In this document: piece by piece, positions 47,058 through 57,318 of the stretch
Numbering within the stretch: the stretch's first letter is position 1
How the letters are laid out: every line of letters begins with the position of its first letter
NCBI RefSeq assembly: GCF_008370255.1
Contig: NZ_SEUI01000003.1
Coordinates: 217,576 to 275,182, forward strand
Direction of reading: 5' to 3'
Origin: Pseudoalteromonas sp. FUC4
GTDB lineage: Bacteria; Pseudomonadota; Gammaproteobacteria; Enterobacterales; Alteromonadaceae
Length of the DNA stretch: 57,607 nt
Made by a program: the position numbers and the translations under genes
The notes under the pieces: generated by a model
Told to the model about the DNA's origin: nothing
Seen by the model: the letters and a program-made list of their open reading frames with translations, nothing else
Database searches by the model: none

Positions 47058-47885
47058 GTGAACATTTTTATGGAGAGCGACTTGTCGCAATCAATAGTAG
47101 AAGTCAAGGATGTTAGCTTTTCGAGAGGCAATAGAACCATATATAAAAATATGAGTTTTAGCGTTCCTAAAGGTAAAATTACTGCGATTATGGGGCCAAG
47201 CGGAATTGGCAAAACCACTATGTTGCGTTTAATTGGTGGTCAGCTTAAACCAGATTCAGGTGATATTTTATTTGAAGGTGGCAGCATTCCTAAAATGTCT
47301 CGTAAAGAGTTATACGAAGCACGTACTAAAATGAGTATGCTTTTTCAAAGTGGTGCGTTGTTTACTGATATGTCAGTATTTGACAATATCGCGTTTCCTA
47401 TAAGAGAGCACACAAAGCTAAGTGAAGACCTGATTCGATTAGTTGTGCTAATGAAACTGCAAGCAGTTGGACTACGTGGCGCTAAAGATTTAATGCCATC
47501 AGAGTTGTCTGGTGGTATGGCAAGGCGTGCTGCACTTGCACGCGCTATTGCACTTGATCCAGAACTAATCATGTACGATGAACCATTTGCAGGGCAAGAC
47601 CCTATTTCGATGGGCGTATTGGTTAAGCTAATTAAGTCGCTTAACGAAGTATTGGGTTTATCGTCTTTAATTGTGACACACGATGTAACAGAGGTCATGA
47701 GCATTGCCGATCACGTTATAATTATCGCCGATCAAGGGGTAATTGGTTGTGGTACTCCAGATGAAATGCGCAGTCATGAATCTCCTTTAGTTCAACAGTT
47801 TTTAAAAGGCTTGTCGGATGGTCCAGTACCATTTCATTTTCCGGCTCAAGCTTATACAGACGAACTACTTGGAGAAAAAGCATAA
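47058..47885 (+). CDS. mlaF: Mla phospholipid transport ATPase MlaF
   Basis: 275 aa from the GTG at 47058 with AGGGG five bases upstream. An ATG at 47070 or a TTG at 47082 are alternatives; alignment with E. coli MlaF fits starts a few residues before [15 protein letters not shown]. Walker [10 protein letters not shown], signature [16 protein letters not shown], Walker [15 protein letters not shown]. It drives MlaE in retrograde or anterograde phospholipid transport that keeps outer-membrane asymmetry. Confidence 0.95.
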   Translation: MNIFMESDLSQSIVEVKDVSFSRGNRTIYKNMSFSVPKGKITAIMGPSGIGKTTMLRLIGGQLKPDSGDILFEGGSIPKMSRKELYEARTKMSMLFQSGALFTDMSVFDNIAFPIREHTKLSEDLIRLVVLMKLQAVGLRGAKDLMPSELSGGMARRAALARAIALDPELIMYDEPFAGQDPISMGVLVKLIKSLNEVLGLSSLIVTHDVTEVMSIADHVIIIADQGVIGCGTPDEMRSHESPLVQQFLKGLSDGPVPFHFPAQAYTDELLGEKA

Positions 47886-48664
47886 TGTTGGATTTATTTC
47901 AAAAGCTAGGGCATAAAACGCTAGGACGTTTTGCGGCTCTTGGCCGTTCGGCTTATATGCTGTTTAGTGCGCTAGCGCATGTTCCTAATTTTAAAAAAGG
48001 CACACCGTTACTTGTTCGCCAACTTTATATGGTCGGTTCGCAATCGTTACTCATTATTATGGTGTCGGGTTTGTTTATCGGCATGGTGTTGGCTTTACAA
48101 GGTTACACCGTATTAGTTGGTTATGGCGCTGAGGATAGTTTAGGGCCGTTAGTGGCACTGAGTTTATTGCGAGAACTGGGCCCGGTTGTTACTGCATTAC
48201 TGTTTGCAGGACGCGCAGGTAGCGCATTGACTGCTGAAATTGGCTTAATGAAAGCAACAGAGCAACTTTCATCACTTGAGATGATGGCAATCGATCCGCT
48301 AAAACGTATTATTGCACCACGCTTTTGGGCGGGTTTTATAAGCATGCCATTGCTTGCATTGATATTTTCAGCCGTAGCAATCATAGGCGCTCATTTAGTG
48401 GGTGTAGATTGGCTGGGGGTTGATACAGGTAGTTTTTGGTCAATCATGCAATCGCAAGTGTCGTTTCAGCAAGACATACTAAACGGTATTATTAAGAGTT
48501 TTGTATTTGCCATAGTGGTGACCTGGATTGCGCTTTATAAAGGATATGACTGTGTGCCGACCTCAGAAGGGATCAGCAAAGCAACCACCGAAACGGTTGT
48601 TCATTCGTCATTAGCAGTTTTAGGTTTTGACTTTATTTTGACAGCGGTAATGTTTACCAGCTAA
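47885..48664 (+). CDS. mlaE: Mla transporter permease MlaE
   Basis: 259 aa with about five membrane helices. Family block [20 protein letters not shown] near 99-118, then [20 protein letters not shown]. The start overlaps the mlaF stop by one base. It forms the inner-membrane core with MlaF, MlaB and hexameric MlaD. Confidence 0.96.
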   Translation: MLDLFQKLGHKTLGRFAALGRSAYMLFSALAHVPNFKKGTPLLVRQLYMVGSQSLLIIMVSGLFIGMVLALQGYTVLVGYGAEDSLGPLVALSLLRELGPVVTALLFAGRAGSALTAEIGLMKATEQLSSLEMMAIDPLKRIIAPRFWAGFISMPLLALIFSAVAIIGAHLVGVDWLGVDTGSFWSIMQSQVSFQQDILNGIIKSFVFAIVVTWIALYKGYDCVPTSEGISKATTETVVHSSLAVLGFDFILTAVMFTS

Positions 48665-48677
48665 TAGGGTATAGATA

Positions 48678-49226
48678 ATGAATTCACGGAAATTAGAAAT
48701 TTTAGTTGGTTTTTTTGTAGCACTTGGCATTTTAGCTTTTGCGATGCTTGCACTTAAAGTTGCCAATTCAGGTATTAGTGGCTCTGGCGAAACATATACG
48801 CTTAATGCCAAGTTTGAAAACATCGGCTCGTTAAAAGCGCGTGCGCCGGTAAAAGTAGGTGGTGTTGTAATTGGTCGTGTTGAATCAATTTATGTTCACC
48901 CACAAGAGTTTTTACCAGTCGTTAATATGACCATTGATGCACAGTACTTATGCCGTTTTTCAGACACAAGCTCAATCTCTATTTTAACGTCGGGTATTTT
49001 AGGTGAGCAGTACTTAGGTATTCACCCTGTAATTTCTCCAGATTCTGCTAAGCAACGTTGTCTAGGCGAAACAGTGACAGAAAACAAGCAAGATGAAGCA
49101 ATTGACGATTTATTTGGTGTGGAAAGCAAAGCACTAGGTGATGGCGATTCAATCACTGATACTAAGTCTGCCATTGTACTTGAAGAATTAATCGGGCAGT
49201 TTTTATTCAACCAAGGTAGTGAGTAA
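48678..49226 (+). CDS. mlaD: Mla periplasmic MCE-domain protein MlaD
   Basis: 182 aa. A single N-terminal helix (about 7-28), then one MCE domain: YTLNAKFENIGSLKARAPVK, then VGGVVIGRVESI. The C-terminal tail is acidic. It forms the hexameric lipid channel ring on MlaE. 13 bp after mlaE. Confidence 0.96.
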   Translation: MNSRKLEILVGFFVALGILAFAMLALKVANSGISGSGETYTLNAKFENIGSLKARAPVKVGGVVIGRVESIYVHPQEFLPVVNMTIDAQYLCRFSDTSSISILTSGILGEQYLGIHPVISPDSAKQRCLGETVTENKQDEAIDDLFGVESKALGDGDSITDTKSAIVLEELIGQFLFNQGSE

Positions 49227-49231
49227 TTATT

Positions 49232-49912
49232 ATGTTGAAAAAGTTTTTAGCTATTGTAGCAATTGGCACAATGACGCTAACTCAAAGCGTAAGTGCAGCA
49301 GATGTGAAATTAACAGATCCAAATAAAATGGTACGCCAAGTTGCCGACAATACATTTGCGCGCATCAAAAAAGATCAGCCATTAATTGTTAAAGATCAAG
49401 AGTACCTTCGCGTAATAGTCGAAGAAGAATTAATGCCTTACATCGACTATAAATATGCAGCACTTCGTGTACTTGGTAGTGAAGTATCTAAAGTTCGTGC
49501 AATTACCGACGAGGCTGAAAAGGCCAAAGCAATTAAAGAAATTCAACGCTTTATTGGTGTATTTAGAGAGTACTTAGTTGCTACTTATGCAGGTGTATTT
49601 ACTCAATACACAAACCAGAAAGTTGAGTTTGGTCCAGAGCAAGCGTTTAAAGGTAAAGACGTCGTTGTTGTTAAGACTAAAATTATTGAAGGCGGTAAAC
49701 CTGATATCAGAATCGATTTTAAAGTACGCGAAGACCGCGACGGTGAATGGCGCGCGTACGATATGATTGCCGAAGGTATTAGCTTACTAGATGCAAAGCA
49801 AAGTGAGCTGCAAGGTATTTTGCGTCAGCAAGGTATTGATAATGTAAGTAACCTTTTAGAGCAAAAGAGTCAGCTACCAGTTCAGTTTAGAGGCAGTAAC
49901 TCGAATGACTAA
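49232..49912 (+). CDS. mlaC: Mla periplasmic phospholipid carrier MlaC
   Basis: 226 aa with the signal peptide MLKKFLAIVAIGTMTLTQSV (cleaved near SAAD). Family Tol-Tol-Ttg2/MlaC block: YIDYKYAALRVLG near 70 and GEWRAYDMIAEGISLLDAK near 170-188. It ferries phospholipids between MlaFEDB and MlaA-OmpC. It overlaps mlaB by 8 bp. Confidence 0.95.
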   Translation: MLKKFLAIVAIGTMTLTQSVSAADVKLTDPNKMVRQVADNTFARIKKDQPLIVKDQEYLRVIVEEELMPYIDYKYAALRVLGSEVSKVRAITDEAEKAKAIKEIQRFIGVFREYLVATYAGVFTQYTNQKVEFGPEQAFKGKDVVVVKTKIIEGGKPDIRIDFKVREDRDGEWRAYDMIAEGISLLDAKQSELQGILRQQGIDNVSNLLEQKSQLPVQFRGSNSND

Positions 49913-50198
49913 ATTGGCAATAAGCCAAGTTGATGGACAACATTTTGGAGTAAGCGGTGAGCTTACTCGAAATTCAATTGGCGATGAACAGCTTCTGAAC
50001 AATAAGTTATTAACTAAGCATAAAACCATCTATTTCGACCTAAGTGGGGTATCAAGGGTTGACACAGCAGGCTTAGCTTGGTTAATTCACTCTTTTGCAG
50101 AATTAAAGCAGCAAGGCATTCGCCTTGAATTGCAAAACCTACCTGAGCAGTTGCAAAATTTAATGCAATTGGGTCAGGTTACAACCCTATTTGAGTGA
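49905..50198 (+). CDS. mlaB: Mla STAS-domain protein MlaB
   Basis: 97 aa single STAS domain. The conserved loop is [20 protein letters not shown], with DTAGL where the regulatory Ser/Thr lies. It binds MlaF and is required for its activity. It starts inside the end of mlaC. Confidence 0.93.
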   Translation: MTKLAISQVDGQHFGVSGELTRNSIGDEQLLNNKLLTKHKTIYFDLSGVSRVDTAGLAWLIHSFAELKQQGIRLELQNLPEQLQNLMQLGQVTTLFE

Positions 50199-50203
50199 GA
50201 GTT

Positions 50204-50461
50204 ATGGAAACTAGCCAAGTCGAAACATTATTACGCGAAGAACTTCAATTAGCCGAAGTACATGTAAAAGCCAATGGTAGTCATTATGAAGTTGTTGCAG
50301 TAGGCGAATGCTTTGACGGTTTAAGCCGAGTTAAAAAGCAGCAGCTAGTTTATGGTCCATTAATGAATACAATTTCAGATGGGACAATTCACGCAGTATC
50401 TATTCGTGCATTTACTCCTGTAGAGTGGAAGCGTGAACAAAAATTTATTTTACCGCAATAA
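50204..50461 (+). CDS. ibaG: BolA-family protein IbaG
   Basis: 85 aa from the ATG at 50204, matching E. coli IbaG (84 aa); a GTG three codons earlier overlaps mlaB. BolA fold with [18 protein letters not shown] and [14 protein letters not shown], containing the conserved His. Family proteins pair with monothiol glutaredoxins in Fe-S handling. Always between mlaB and murA in this arrangement. Confidence 0.93.
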   Translation: METSQVETLLREELQLAEVHVKANGSHYEVVAVGECFDGLSRVKKQQLVYGPLMNTISDGTIHAVSIRAFTPVEWKREQKFILPQ

Positions 50462-50465
50462 CTAG

Positions 50466-51734
<1,269 letters not shown>

Positions 51735-51758
51735 GTAGATAACTAGTTAAGCTATTTA

Positions 51759-51796
51759 AAAAAGGTCGGATACGCAAATTGCTATCCGACCTTTTT
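51759..51796. terminator. Strong terminator between murA and degS
   Basis: AAAAGGTCGGATA pairs with TATCCGACCTTTT around a ten-base loop, with T and A tracts on both sides. It serves the convergent murA and degS. Confidence 0.94.
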
Positions 51797-51820
51797 ATTG
51801 ACGATTAGTATTACTCTTTT

Positions 51821-52903
51821 TTAGAGCTTTGTTTCAAGCTCAGCTACCACCACCATTATTTTTTCTATTTTCCCATCTCTGTAAAGCTCAAATTCTATTT
51901 CTTTACCTGGCTCCGTATTACCTATTTTTTCAAGCACTTTTTGTGGGTTTGCTACCGAAAGCCCTGCAATTTTTATGACAATATCTTGCTCTTCAATACC
52001 CGCTTGCCATGCTGGCCCCAAAGGGTCTAAATTAGTAATGCGCATGCCGGTAACCGGCGTTAGGCTGTCGTTTACTTCTTTACCTGTACTATCTACTGCA
52101 GTGCCTTCAAAGCCTAAATAGCCGCGTACAACTCGACCGTGACGAATGAGTTTACCCATCACTTTTTTAGCAAGTGAGTAAGGAACCGCAAAAAATATTC
52201 CTTGAATATTCAGGTTCTCACGCGTTTTAAATTGTGCCGAAGTGATGCCCACTAAGTCACCATTTGAGTTCACCAACGCCCCACCAGAGTTACCCACGTT
52301 AATAGCTGCATCCATTTGCAATAAGTTGTTATAAGGGCTGTCGGTAATTTTTTGTTTACCCGTCGCGCTGATAATTCCTTGCGTAATGGTCTGGCCTAAA
52401 TTAAGTGGGTTACCAATTGCAAGCACGACGTCGCCAACACTTGATGAATAGTCATCATCAACAGGGATAACAGGTAAATGATCAGCGTTTATTTTTAATA
52501 GTGCTAAATCAGTAATAGTATCAAAACCAATTAACTGCACGTCAAAAAAGCGCCGACCATCGGTAAGAATAACCATAATTTGGTCTGCATTATTCACAAC
52601 ATGGTAGTTAGTAAGAATATACCCGTCTTGCGACATAATGACGCCAGAGCCTAGCTCTTGTACCGTGTTTTTTCTTTTATAACGAGGTTCTTTGGAAATG
52701 CTTTCTGAAAAAATAGTAACTACTGAAGGAGCTGCTCGTTTAACTGCATCAGAAAAACTCAGGTGACTCGCACTCATCGCACTTGGGAGGGGAACATTAG
52801 GAAGTAAGGCGGCTCGCATATTAGGGCTGAAAAAAACCACTAAAAAAGCAATACTTAGACCTGCAAATAAAGGGGGAAGAATAAATTTTATTAATTTCAG
52901 CAC
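51821..52903 (-). CDS. degS: Inner-membrane site-1 protease DegS
   Basis: 360 aa from the GTG at 52901-52903, close to E. coli DegS (355). The longer frame begins with a TTG inside the degQ terminator, so it is not used. One N-terminal membrane anchor (about 5-26), a trypsin-like domain with catalytic His (NYHVVNN), Asp (TITDLALL) and Ser (NVGNSGGALV), and a single PDZ domain. It cleaves RseA on outer-membrane stress to free sigma-E. Downstream of degQ on the same strand. Confidence 0.92.
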   Translation of the reverse strand: MLKLIKFILPPLFAGLSIAFLVVFFSPNMRAALLPNVPLPSAMSASHLSFSDAVKRAAPSVVTIFSESISKEPRYKRKNTVQELGSGVIMSQDGYILTNYHVVNNADQIMVILTDGRRFFDVQLIGFDTITDLALLKINADHLPVIPVDDDYSSSVGDVVLAIGNPLNLGQTITQGIISATGKQKITDSPYNNLLQMDAAINVGNSGGALVNSNGDLVGITSAQFKTRENLNIQGIFFAVPYSLAKKVMGKLIRHGRVVRGYLGFEGTAVDSTGKEVNDSLTPVTGMRITNLDPLGPAWQAGIEEQDIVIKIAGLSVANPQKVLEKIGNTEPGKEIEFELYRDGKIEKIMVVVAELETKL

Positions 52904-52951
52904 AGTTTTCTTATTATGTAAGTGAGCAATCTCTTTATGATGACATAAAAA

Positions 52952-52984
52952 AAATAACAGCGGCAAGTGCCACTGTTATTTTTA
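52952..52984 (-). terminator. degQ terminator
   Basis: On the minus strand AATAACAGTGGCA pairs with TGCCGCTGTTATT (one mismatch) and is followed by a T tract. It lies between degQ and degS and overlaps the false upstream degS start. Confidence 0.85.
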
Positions 52985-53005
52985 TTACATTAATAGTGCT
53001 ATTTA

Positions 53006-54358
53006 TTACTGAATTAAAATAAATATAGACTCACGGCCACGTTGCACGCCAAGTACGATATTACCTTTGGTGTTTTCGATAATCTTATTCATATCACGAA
53101 TAGTTTCTACTCGTTGGCGATTCACTTGCATAATAATATCACCTTCTTCAAGGCCAACACGTGCAGAAGGTGAGCGAGGGTCTACAGAAGTAACCTCAAC
53201 ACCTTTATTACTATTTTTTTGCACGTTTTCGAGCTCTGCGCCTTGGAACGCAGGATGGAGCTCTTCACCGGTCGCTGTAATACCTGATGCACCATCAAGA
53301 GTTACTTTCACTGTTTTAATTTTACCATCGCGGTAAATGCCTAATTTTATCTCCCGGCCTTCACCCAAGGTCGCTATTTTGCTGCGTAGTTCGTGGAAAC
53401 CACTAATATCACCGCCATTAATGCTAACAATTACGTCACCTGCTTTTATACCTGCTTTACTTGCAGCAGTGTCGTCCATTACTTGCATTACATAAGCACC
53501 TTGTTTAACGTCAAGTTGCTGCGCTTTAGCAAGGCCTGCATCAAGTGGTCGGCCAGAAATACCTAGCGAGCCACGGCGTACTTCACCGTGTTCAACAATT
53601 TGATCAACTAAGTTTTTCATCATGTTTGATGGAATGGCAAAACCAATACCCACGTTACCGCCAGAAGCACCTAAAATAGCAGTGTTGATACCGATCAATT
53701 CACCGTTTAAGTTAACTAATGCACCGCCAGAATTACCTTGGTTAATAGCTGCATCGGTTTGAATGAAATCTTCGTAGCCCTCAATATTTAAACCACTACG
53801 GCCAAGCGCACTAACAATACCAGATGTAACTGTGTGGCTAAGCCCAAATGGGTTACCAATAGCGACAGCAAAGTCGCCCACTCGTAAGCTATCGGAGTTT
53901 GCGAGTTTTATTTCAGTTAAGTCATCAGCGTCTATTTGTAAAAGAGCGATGTCTGATTCTGTATCAGTACCAATTTTAGTTGCTTCAAATTCACGGCCAT
54001 CTTCGAGAGTTACTACCATTTTTTCGGCATCTTGGATTACGTGATTATTAGTGACTACATAACCCTCATCAGCATCAATAATTACCCCAGAGCCTAACCC
54101 ACTGAATTGACGCTTTTGACTGCGAGGCTGTTGCTGTCCAAAAAAGTATTCAAGCGGATCTGCACGGCGGCGTACTTCTTTTGAGCCTGAAACTTGGATA
54201 CTTACAACACCTGGAGATATTTTCTCTAGCATGGGGGCAAGAGTTGGTAGTTGTTGACCATTTACTGCAATTGGCATTTTTGCATAAGACGCTACAGGGC
54301 TCATTAATAAGCTTGTAGATAGAATAGCTGCGCTGATAAGTGATAATTTCATTTTCAT
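53006..54358 (-). CDS. degQ: Periplasmic serine protease DegQ (HtrA family)
   Basis: 450 aa from the ATG at 54356-54358 (MKMKLSLISAAILSTSLL); a GTG six codons earlier is possible but starts on the GGAG ribosome site. The signal peptide ends near SYAKM. Catalytic triad: His in VVTNNHVIQD, Asp in ESDIALLQ, Ser in NQGNSGGALV. Two PDZ domains follow (about 255-340 and 370-450). The LA loop is short (about residues 45-65), pointing to DegQ more than DegP. Broad periplasmic protease and chaperone. Confidence 0.94.
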   Translation of the reverse strand: MKMKLSLISAAILSTSLLMSPVASYAKMPIAVNGQQLPTLAPMLEKISPGVVSIQVSGSKEVRRRADPLEYFFGQQQPRSQKRQFSGLGSGVIIDADEGYVVTNNHVIQDAEKMVVTLEDGREFEATKIGTDTESDIALLQIDADDLTEIKLANSDSLRVGDFAVAIGNPFGLSHTVTSGIVSALGRSGLNIEGYEDFIQTDAAINQGNSGGALVNLNGELIGINTAILGASGGNVGIGFAIPSNMMKNLVDQIVEHGEVRRGSLGISGRPLDAGLAKAQQLDVKQGAYVMQVMDDTAASKAGIKAGDVIVSINGGDISGFHELRSKIATLGEGREIKLGIYRDGKIKTVKVTLDGASGITATGEELHPAFQGAELENVQKNSNKGVEVTSVDPRSPSARVGLEEGDIIMQVNRQRVETIRDMNKIIENTKGNIVLGVQRGRESIFILIQ

Positions 54359-54394
54359 AGTCAGGGGTAACTCCACTTAAGATAAAGCAAAACA

Positions 54395-54422
54395 AAAAGG
54401 GCTACTTTACAGCAGCCCTTTT
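54395..54422 (-). terminator. zapG terminator
   Basis: AAAAGGGCT pairs with AGCCCTTTT around a ten-base loop, with a T tract on the minus strand. It lies between zapG and degQ. Confidence 0.88.
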
Positions 54423-54487
54423 CGGTTTATTAAGATAAAACAACAAAGCTGTTATATCTAAAGACTATGGGGTCAAAAAAAAGTTCA

Positions 54488-54931
54488 TCAAGATGCTTTA
54501 GAATGTTCTGAAACTTTATTTTGACCAGCAAATAAACCGGATTCACCTGATACATAATCAGCTGGTTGCGCTTCTGCAGAAGAGCGGTCTGAACGACGCT
54601 CTTTTAAAGATGCTTGTAATTGTTCGGTTGTTTCTTTAGAGAAATAAGGTTCAGCTGGTGCTTTATTTCTATCTTCTAGAAGAAGCTGGTTTGTTTCTTC
54701 AACGTGACTAAGTAGTTGATCATAGTTTTCTTTCATTTTATTTACGAGCTTACCAGTATTCGCTAAATGATCAGCGACATCTTGGCGATACTGCTCAAGC
54801 GCACTTTGTGCTTGTTCCGCTTGCTCTTTTAGTTCATCTTGTTTGAATTGTTTTTTAGTTACAAATGCACCAATAAAAAATGCTACAACAGCAACAATAA
54901 CAATCAAACCTACCCACATAACTGTGCCCAT
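54488..54931 (-). CDS. zapG: ZapG/YhcB (DUF1043) cell-division-associated protein
   Basis: 147 aa from the ATG at 54929-54931 with AGGGG upstream; a longer frame adds 15 residues with no support. One N-terminal membrane helix (about 5-24, MWVGLIVIVAVVAFFIGAFV), then a coiled coil (FKQDELKEQAEQAQSALEQY) and a low-complexity tail. E. coli homologue (132 aa) links envelope synthesis to division. Divergent from zapE, as in E. coli. Confidence 0.9.
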   Translation of the reverse strand: MGTVMWVGLIVIVAVVAFFIGAFVTKKQFKQDELKEQAEQAQSALEQYRQDVADHLANTGKLVNKMKENYDQLLSHVEETNQLLLEDRNKAPAEPYFSKETTEQLQASLKERRSDRSSAEAQPADYVSGESGLFAGQNKVSEHSKAS

Positions 54932-55066
54932 AAAAACTACCCCTTTGGGAAAATAACTAACGAATGCTTGATTCAATTATAAATCATATTAAGTGTAATA
55001 TACCCCGAGTTATGATGCGTGTTAATATACTTTGCAAATTAAACTGTGTTTTAACTGTAAATAGAT

Positions 55067-56155
55067 ATGACTCCTTGGCAAACATACCAACAAGATTTGA
55101 AGCGAGATGACTTTGTACATGACGCAGCGCAAGAAAATGCTGTGCGCCATTTACAACGCCTATACGATGACTTAACTCAGGCAAAGCCAGCACCAAAAGG
55201 TTTTTTTGCTAAGTTATTTAACAATGATGAGCCAACGCCTATTAAAGGTTTGTACTTTTGGGGCGGAGTAGGGCGTGGTAAAACCTATTTAGTTGATACT
55301 TTTTACGAATCACTGCCGGGCACACGTAAAATGCGAGTGCATTTTCATCGATTTATGCATCGAGTACATAACGAGCTTAAAAAATTAAATAACACGGCTA
55401 ATCCATTAGAAAAAATTGCTGACACTTTTAAAGCTGAAACAGACATTATTTGCTTTGATGAGTTTTTTGTACAAGACATTACTGATGCAATGCTATTAGG
55501 TGGCTTAATGGAAGCACTATTTGCACGAGGCATAGTACTTGTAGCAACCTCTAATATAGTGCCTGATGAACTTTACAGAAATGGCTTACAGCGAGCGCGT
55601 TTTATGCCAGCTATTGAGCTTGTTAAAAAAAATACCGAGATAGTTAATGTAGATTCAGGTATCGATTACCGATTACGTACTTTAGAGCAAGCCGAAATTT
55701 TTCATAGTCCGTTAGATGAAGATGCAGATAAAAACCTATTTGAGTACTTCGATAAGTTATCGCCAGAGCCAGGGCAATTAGATGAACCGATAGAAATAGA
55801 AGGCCGTTTAATCAAAACGCGAAAAGTAGCTAAAAGTGTTGTGATGTTTGAGTTTAGTGAATTGTGCGAAACAGCGCGTAGCCAGGTCGATTACATGGAG
55901 ATTAGCCGCTTATACAACACAGTGATTATTTCTAACGTAAAACAGCTCGGGCAAACTAATGATGATGCTGCTAGACGATTTATTGCTTTAGTGGATGAAT
56001 TTTACGAGCGCCACGTAACTTTAATAATATCGGCTGAGAAGCCTATTACCGAACTTTATACCCAAGGTAATTTAAACTTTGAATTTAAGCGTTGTATTAG
56101 TCGTTTACAAGAAATGCAATCCTTAGAATATTTAGCTAGAGAGCATTTAGTTTAA
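55067..56155 (+). CDS. zapE: Cell division AFG1-like ATPase ZapE
   Basis: 362 aa. Walker A GGVGRGKT (66-73), Walker B ICFDEF with Asp131/Glu132, and the AFG1 block VHFHRFMHRVHNEL near 91-104. C-terminal arginine-finger region near DDAARRFIALVDEFYERHV. It binds FtsZ and is needed for division under stress in E. coli. Followed by a hairpin and the rplM promoter. Confidence 0.95.
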   Translation: MTPWQTYQQDLKRDDFVHDAAQENAVRHLQRLYDDLTQAKPAPKGFFAKLFNNDEPTPIKGLYFWGGVGRGKTYLVDTFYESLPGTRKMRVHFHRFMHRVHNELKKLNNTANPLEKIADTFKAETDIICFDEFFVQDITDAMLLGGLMEALFARGIVLVATSNIVPDELYRNGLQRARFMPAIELVKKNTEIVNVDSGIDYRLRTLEQAEIFHSPLDEDADKNLFEYFDKLSPEPGQLDEPIEIEGRLIKTRKVAKSVVMFEFSELCETARSQVDYMEISRLYNTVIISNVKQLGQTNDDAARRFIALVDEFYERHVTLIISAEKPITELYTQGNLNFEFKRCISRLQEMQSLEYLAREHLV

Positions 56156-56190
56156 ATAAGTAAGTAAATGTGTAATGGGCCTACTGCAAA

Positions 56191-56223
56191 AAATAAGAGG
56201 TACATATATAGTATCTCTTATTT
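56191..56223. terminator. Strong hairpin after zapE
   Basis: AAATAAGAGGTAC pairs with GTATCTCTTATTT (12 Watson-Crick pairs plus one G-T) around a seven-base AT loop. A-rich on the left; the right side is only moderately T-rich. A likely zapE terminator. Two short overlapping ORFs here look spurious. Confidence 0.65.
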
Positions 56224-56276
56224 CTGAAATTTCTTGTGGAAAAAACAACCGGCGAGTAGCAATGTGTTTTAAGTGC

Positions 56277-56285
56277 TGGTATACT
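56277..56285 (+). promoter_or_regulatory. Extended -10 promoter of rplM-rpsI with GC-rich discriminator
   Basis: TG-G-TATACT, followed by CCCGCG, as in stringently controlled ribosomal promoters; no good -35. It gives a leader of about 150 nt to rplM. Within the leader TTGCG (56301-56305) can pair with CGCAA (56343-56347). In E. coli L13 represses its own mRNA, so a leader structure here could be regulatory (inference). Confidence 0.55.
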
Positions 56286-56385
56286 CCCGCGTCTGCCACG
56301 TTGCGTTCTATGTCCTCATATAGTCTAGCCACTTGTGAGCGGCGCAAAAGTCTAAAACTCGAAGGGGTTATAGCAAACTTAGAGC

Positions 56386-56405
56386 AGTAGTTAATATTAA
56401 CTACT
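56386..56405. promoter_or_regulatory. Perfect 20-bp palindrome in the rplM leader
   Basis: AGTAGTTAAT followed by its exact complement ATTAACTACT, 35 bp before the rplM ATG. No T tract follows. It could be a protein-binding site or an RNA hairpin near the translation start. Confidence 0.6.
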
Positions 56406-56440
56406 TGTGGTTTTAATTGAAAAACATTGGATTTTTATAA

Positions 56441-56869
56441 ATGAAAACGTTTGTTGCTAAACCAGAAACAGTAAAACGTGACTGGTACGTAGTTGACGCT
56501 GAAGGTAAAACTTTAGGTCGCATCGCTACTGAAATCGCTCACCGCCTACGCGGTAAGCATAAAGCTGAATACACTCCTCACGTAGATACTGGTGATTACA
56601 TCATCGTTATCAACGCTGAAAAAGTTACTGTAACTGGTAACAAATTCAAAGATAAAGTGTACTACGCTCACTCTGGTTTTCCAGGTGGCCTTAAGTCTAC
56701 TACTTTTGATAAACTTCAAGCTGCAAAGCCTGAAATGATCATCGAGAAAGCTGTAAAAGGCATGTTGCCACGTGGTCCTTTAGGCCGCGCTATGTACCGT
56801 AAACTTAAAGTTTACGCAGGTACTGAGCATAACCATGCTGCACAACAGCCTCAGGTTCTAGACATTTAA
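56441..56869 (+). CDS. rplM: 50S ribosomal protein L13
   Basis: 142 aa, exactly the E. coli length. Starts [20 protein letters not shown]; family block [20 protein letters not shown] near 108-127. The ribosome site is weak (GGA eight bases upstream). First gene of the L13-S9 operon. Confidence 0.98.
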   Translation: MKTFVAKPETVKRDWYVVDAEGKTLGRIATEIAHRLRGKHKAEYTPHVDTGDYIIVINAEKVTVTGNKFKDKVYYAHSGFPGGLKSTTFDKLQAAKPEMIIEKAVKGMLPRGPLGRAMYRKLKVYAGTEHNHAAQQPQVLDI

Positions 56870-56880
56870 GGAGCACCATC

Positions 56881-57270
56881 ATGGCAAATCAATACTACGG
56901 TACAGGTCGTCGTAAAAGTTCAAGTGCTCGCGTATTCTTACGCCCAGGCACTGGTAACATCGTAATCAACAAACGCTCTCTAGAAGAGTATTTTGGTCGC
57001 GAAACAGCACGCATGGTTGTTCATCAAGCTCTTGAGCTAGTTGATATGACTGAAAAATTTGACCTTTACATCACCGTTTCTGGTGGTGGTACAACTGGTC
57101 AAGCTGGTGCTATCCGTCACGGTATCACTCGTGCACTTATGGAGTTTGACGAGTCACTACGTCCACAACTTCGTAAAGCAGGTTTTGTTACACGTGATGC
57201 ACGTAAAGTTGAACGTAAGAAAGTGGGTCTTAAGAAAGCGCGTAAGCGTCCACAGTTCTCAAAACGTTAA
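56881..57270 (+). CDS. rpsI: 30S ribosomal protein S9
   Basis: 129 aa (E. coli 130). Starts [19 protein letters not shown] and ends in the universal basic tail [12 protein letters not shown], whose last Arg reaches the P-site tRNA. GGAGCACC ribosome site; 11 bp after rplM. Confidence 0.98.
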   Translation: MANQYYGTGRRKSSSARVFLRPGTGNIVINKRSLEEYFGRETARMVVHQALELVDMTEKFDLYITVSGGGTTGQAGAIRHGITRALMEFDESLRPQLRKAGFVTRDARKVERKKVGLKKARKRPQFSKR

Positions 57271-57291
57271 TCTATACGTTATCAAGAATTC

Positions 57292-57318
57292 AAAAACCCA
57301 GCTTATGCTGGGTTTTTT
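57292..57318 (+). terminator. rplM-rpsI operon terminator
   Basis: AACCCAGC-TTAT-GCTGGGTT followed by T6. Confidence 0.95.

Noticed and set aside
52904..52966. Longer DegS start
   Set aside because: The start codon is a TTG within the degQ terminator hairpin, so the leader would not include a ribosome site.
56147..56390. Two overlapping short frames on opposite strands between zapE and rplM
   Set aside because: No ribosome sites, odd Cys-rich composition, and the region is explained by a hairpin, promoter and leader.
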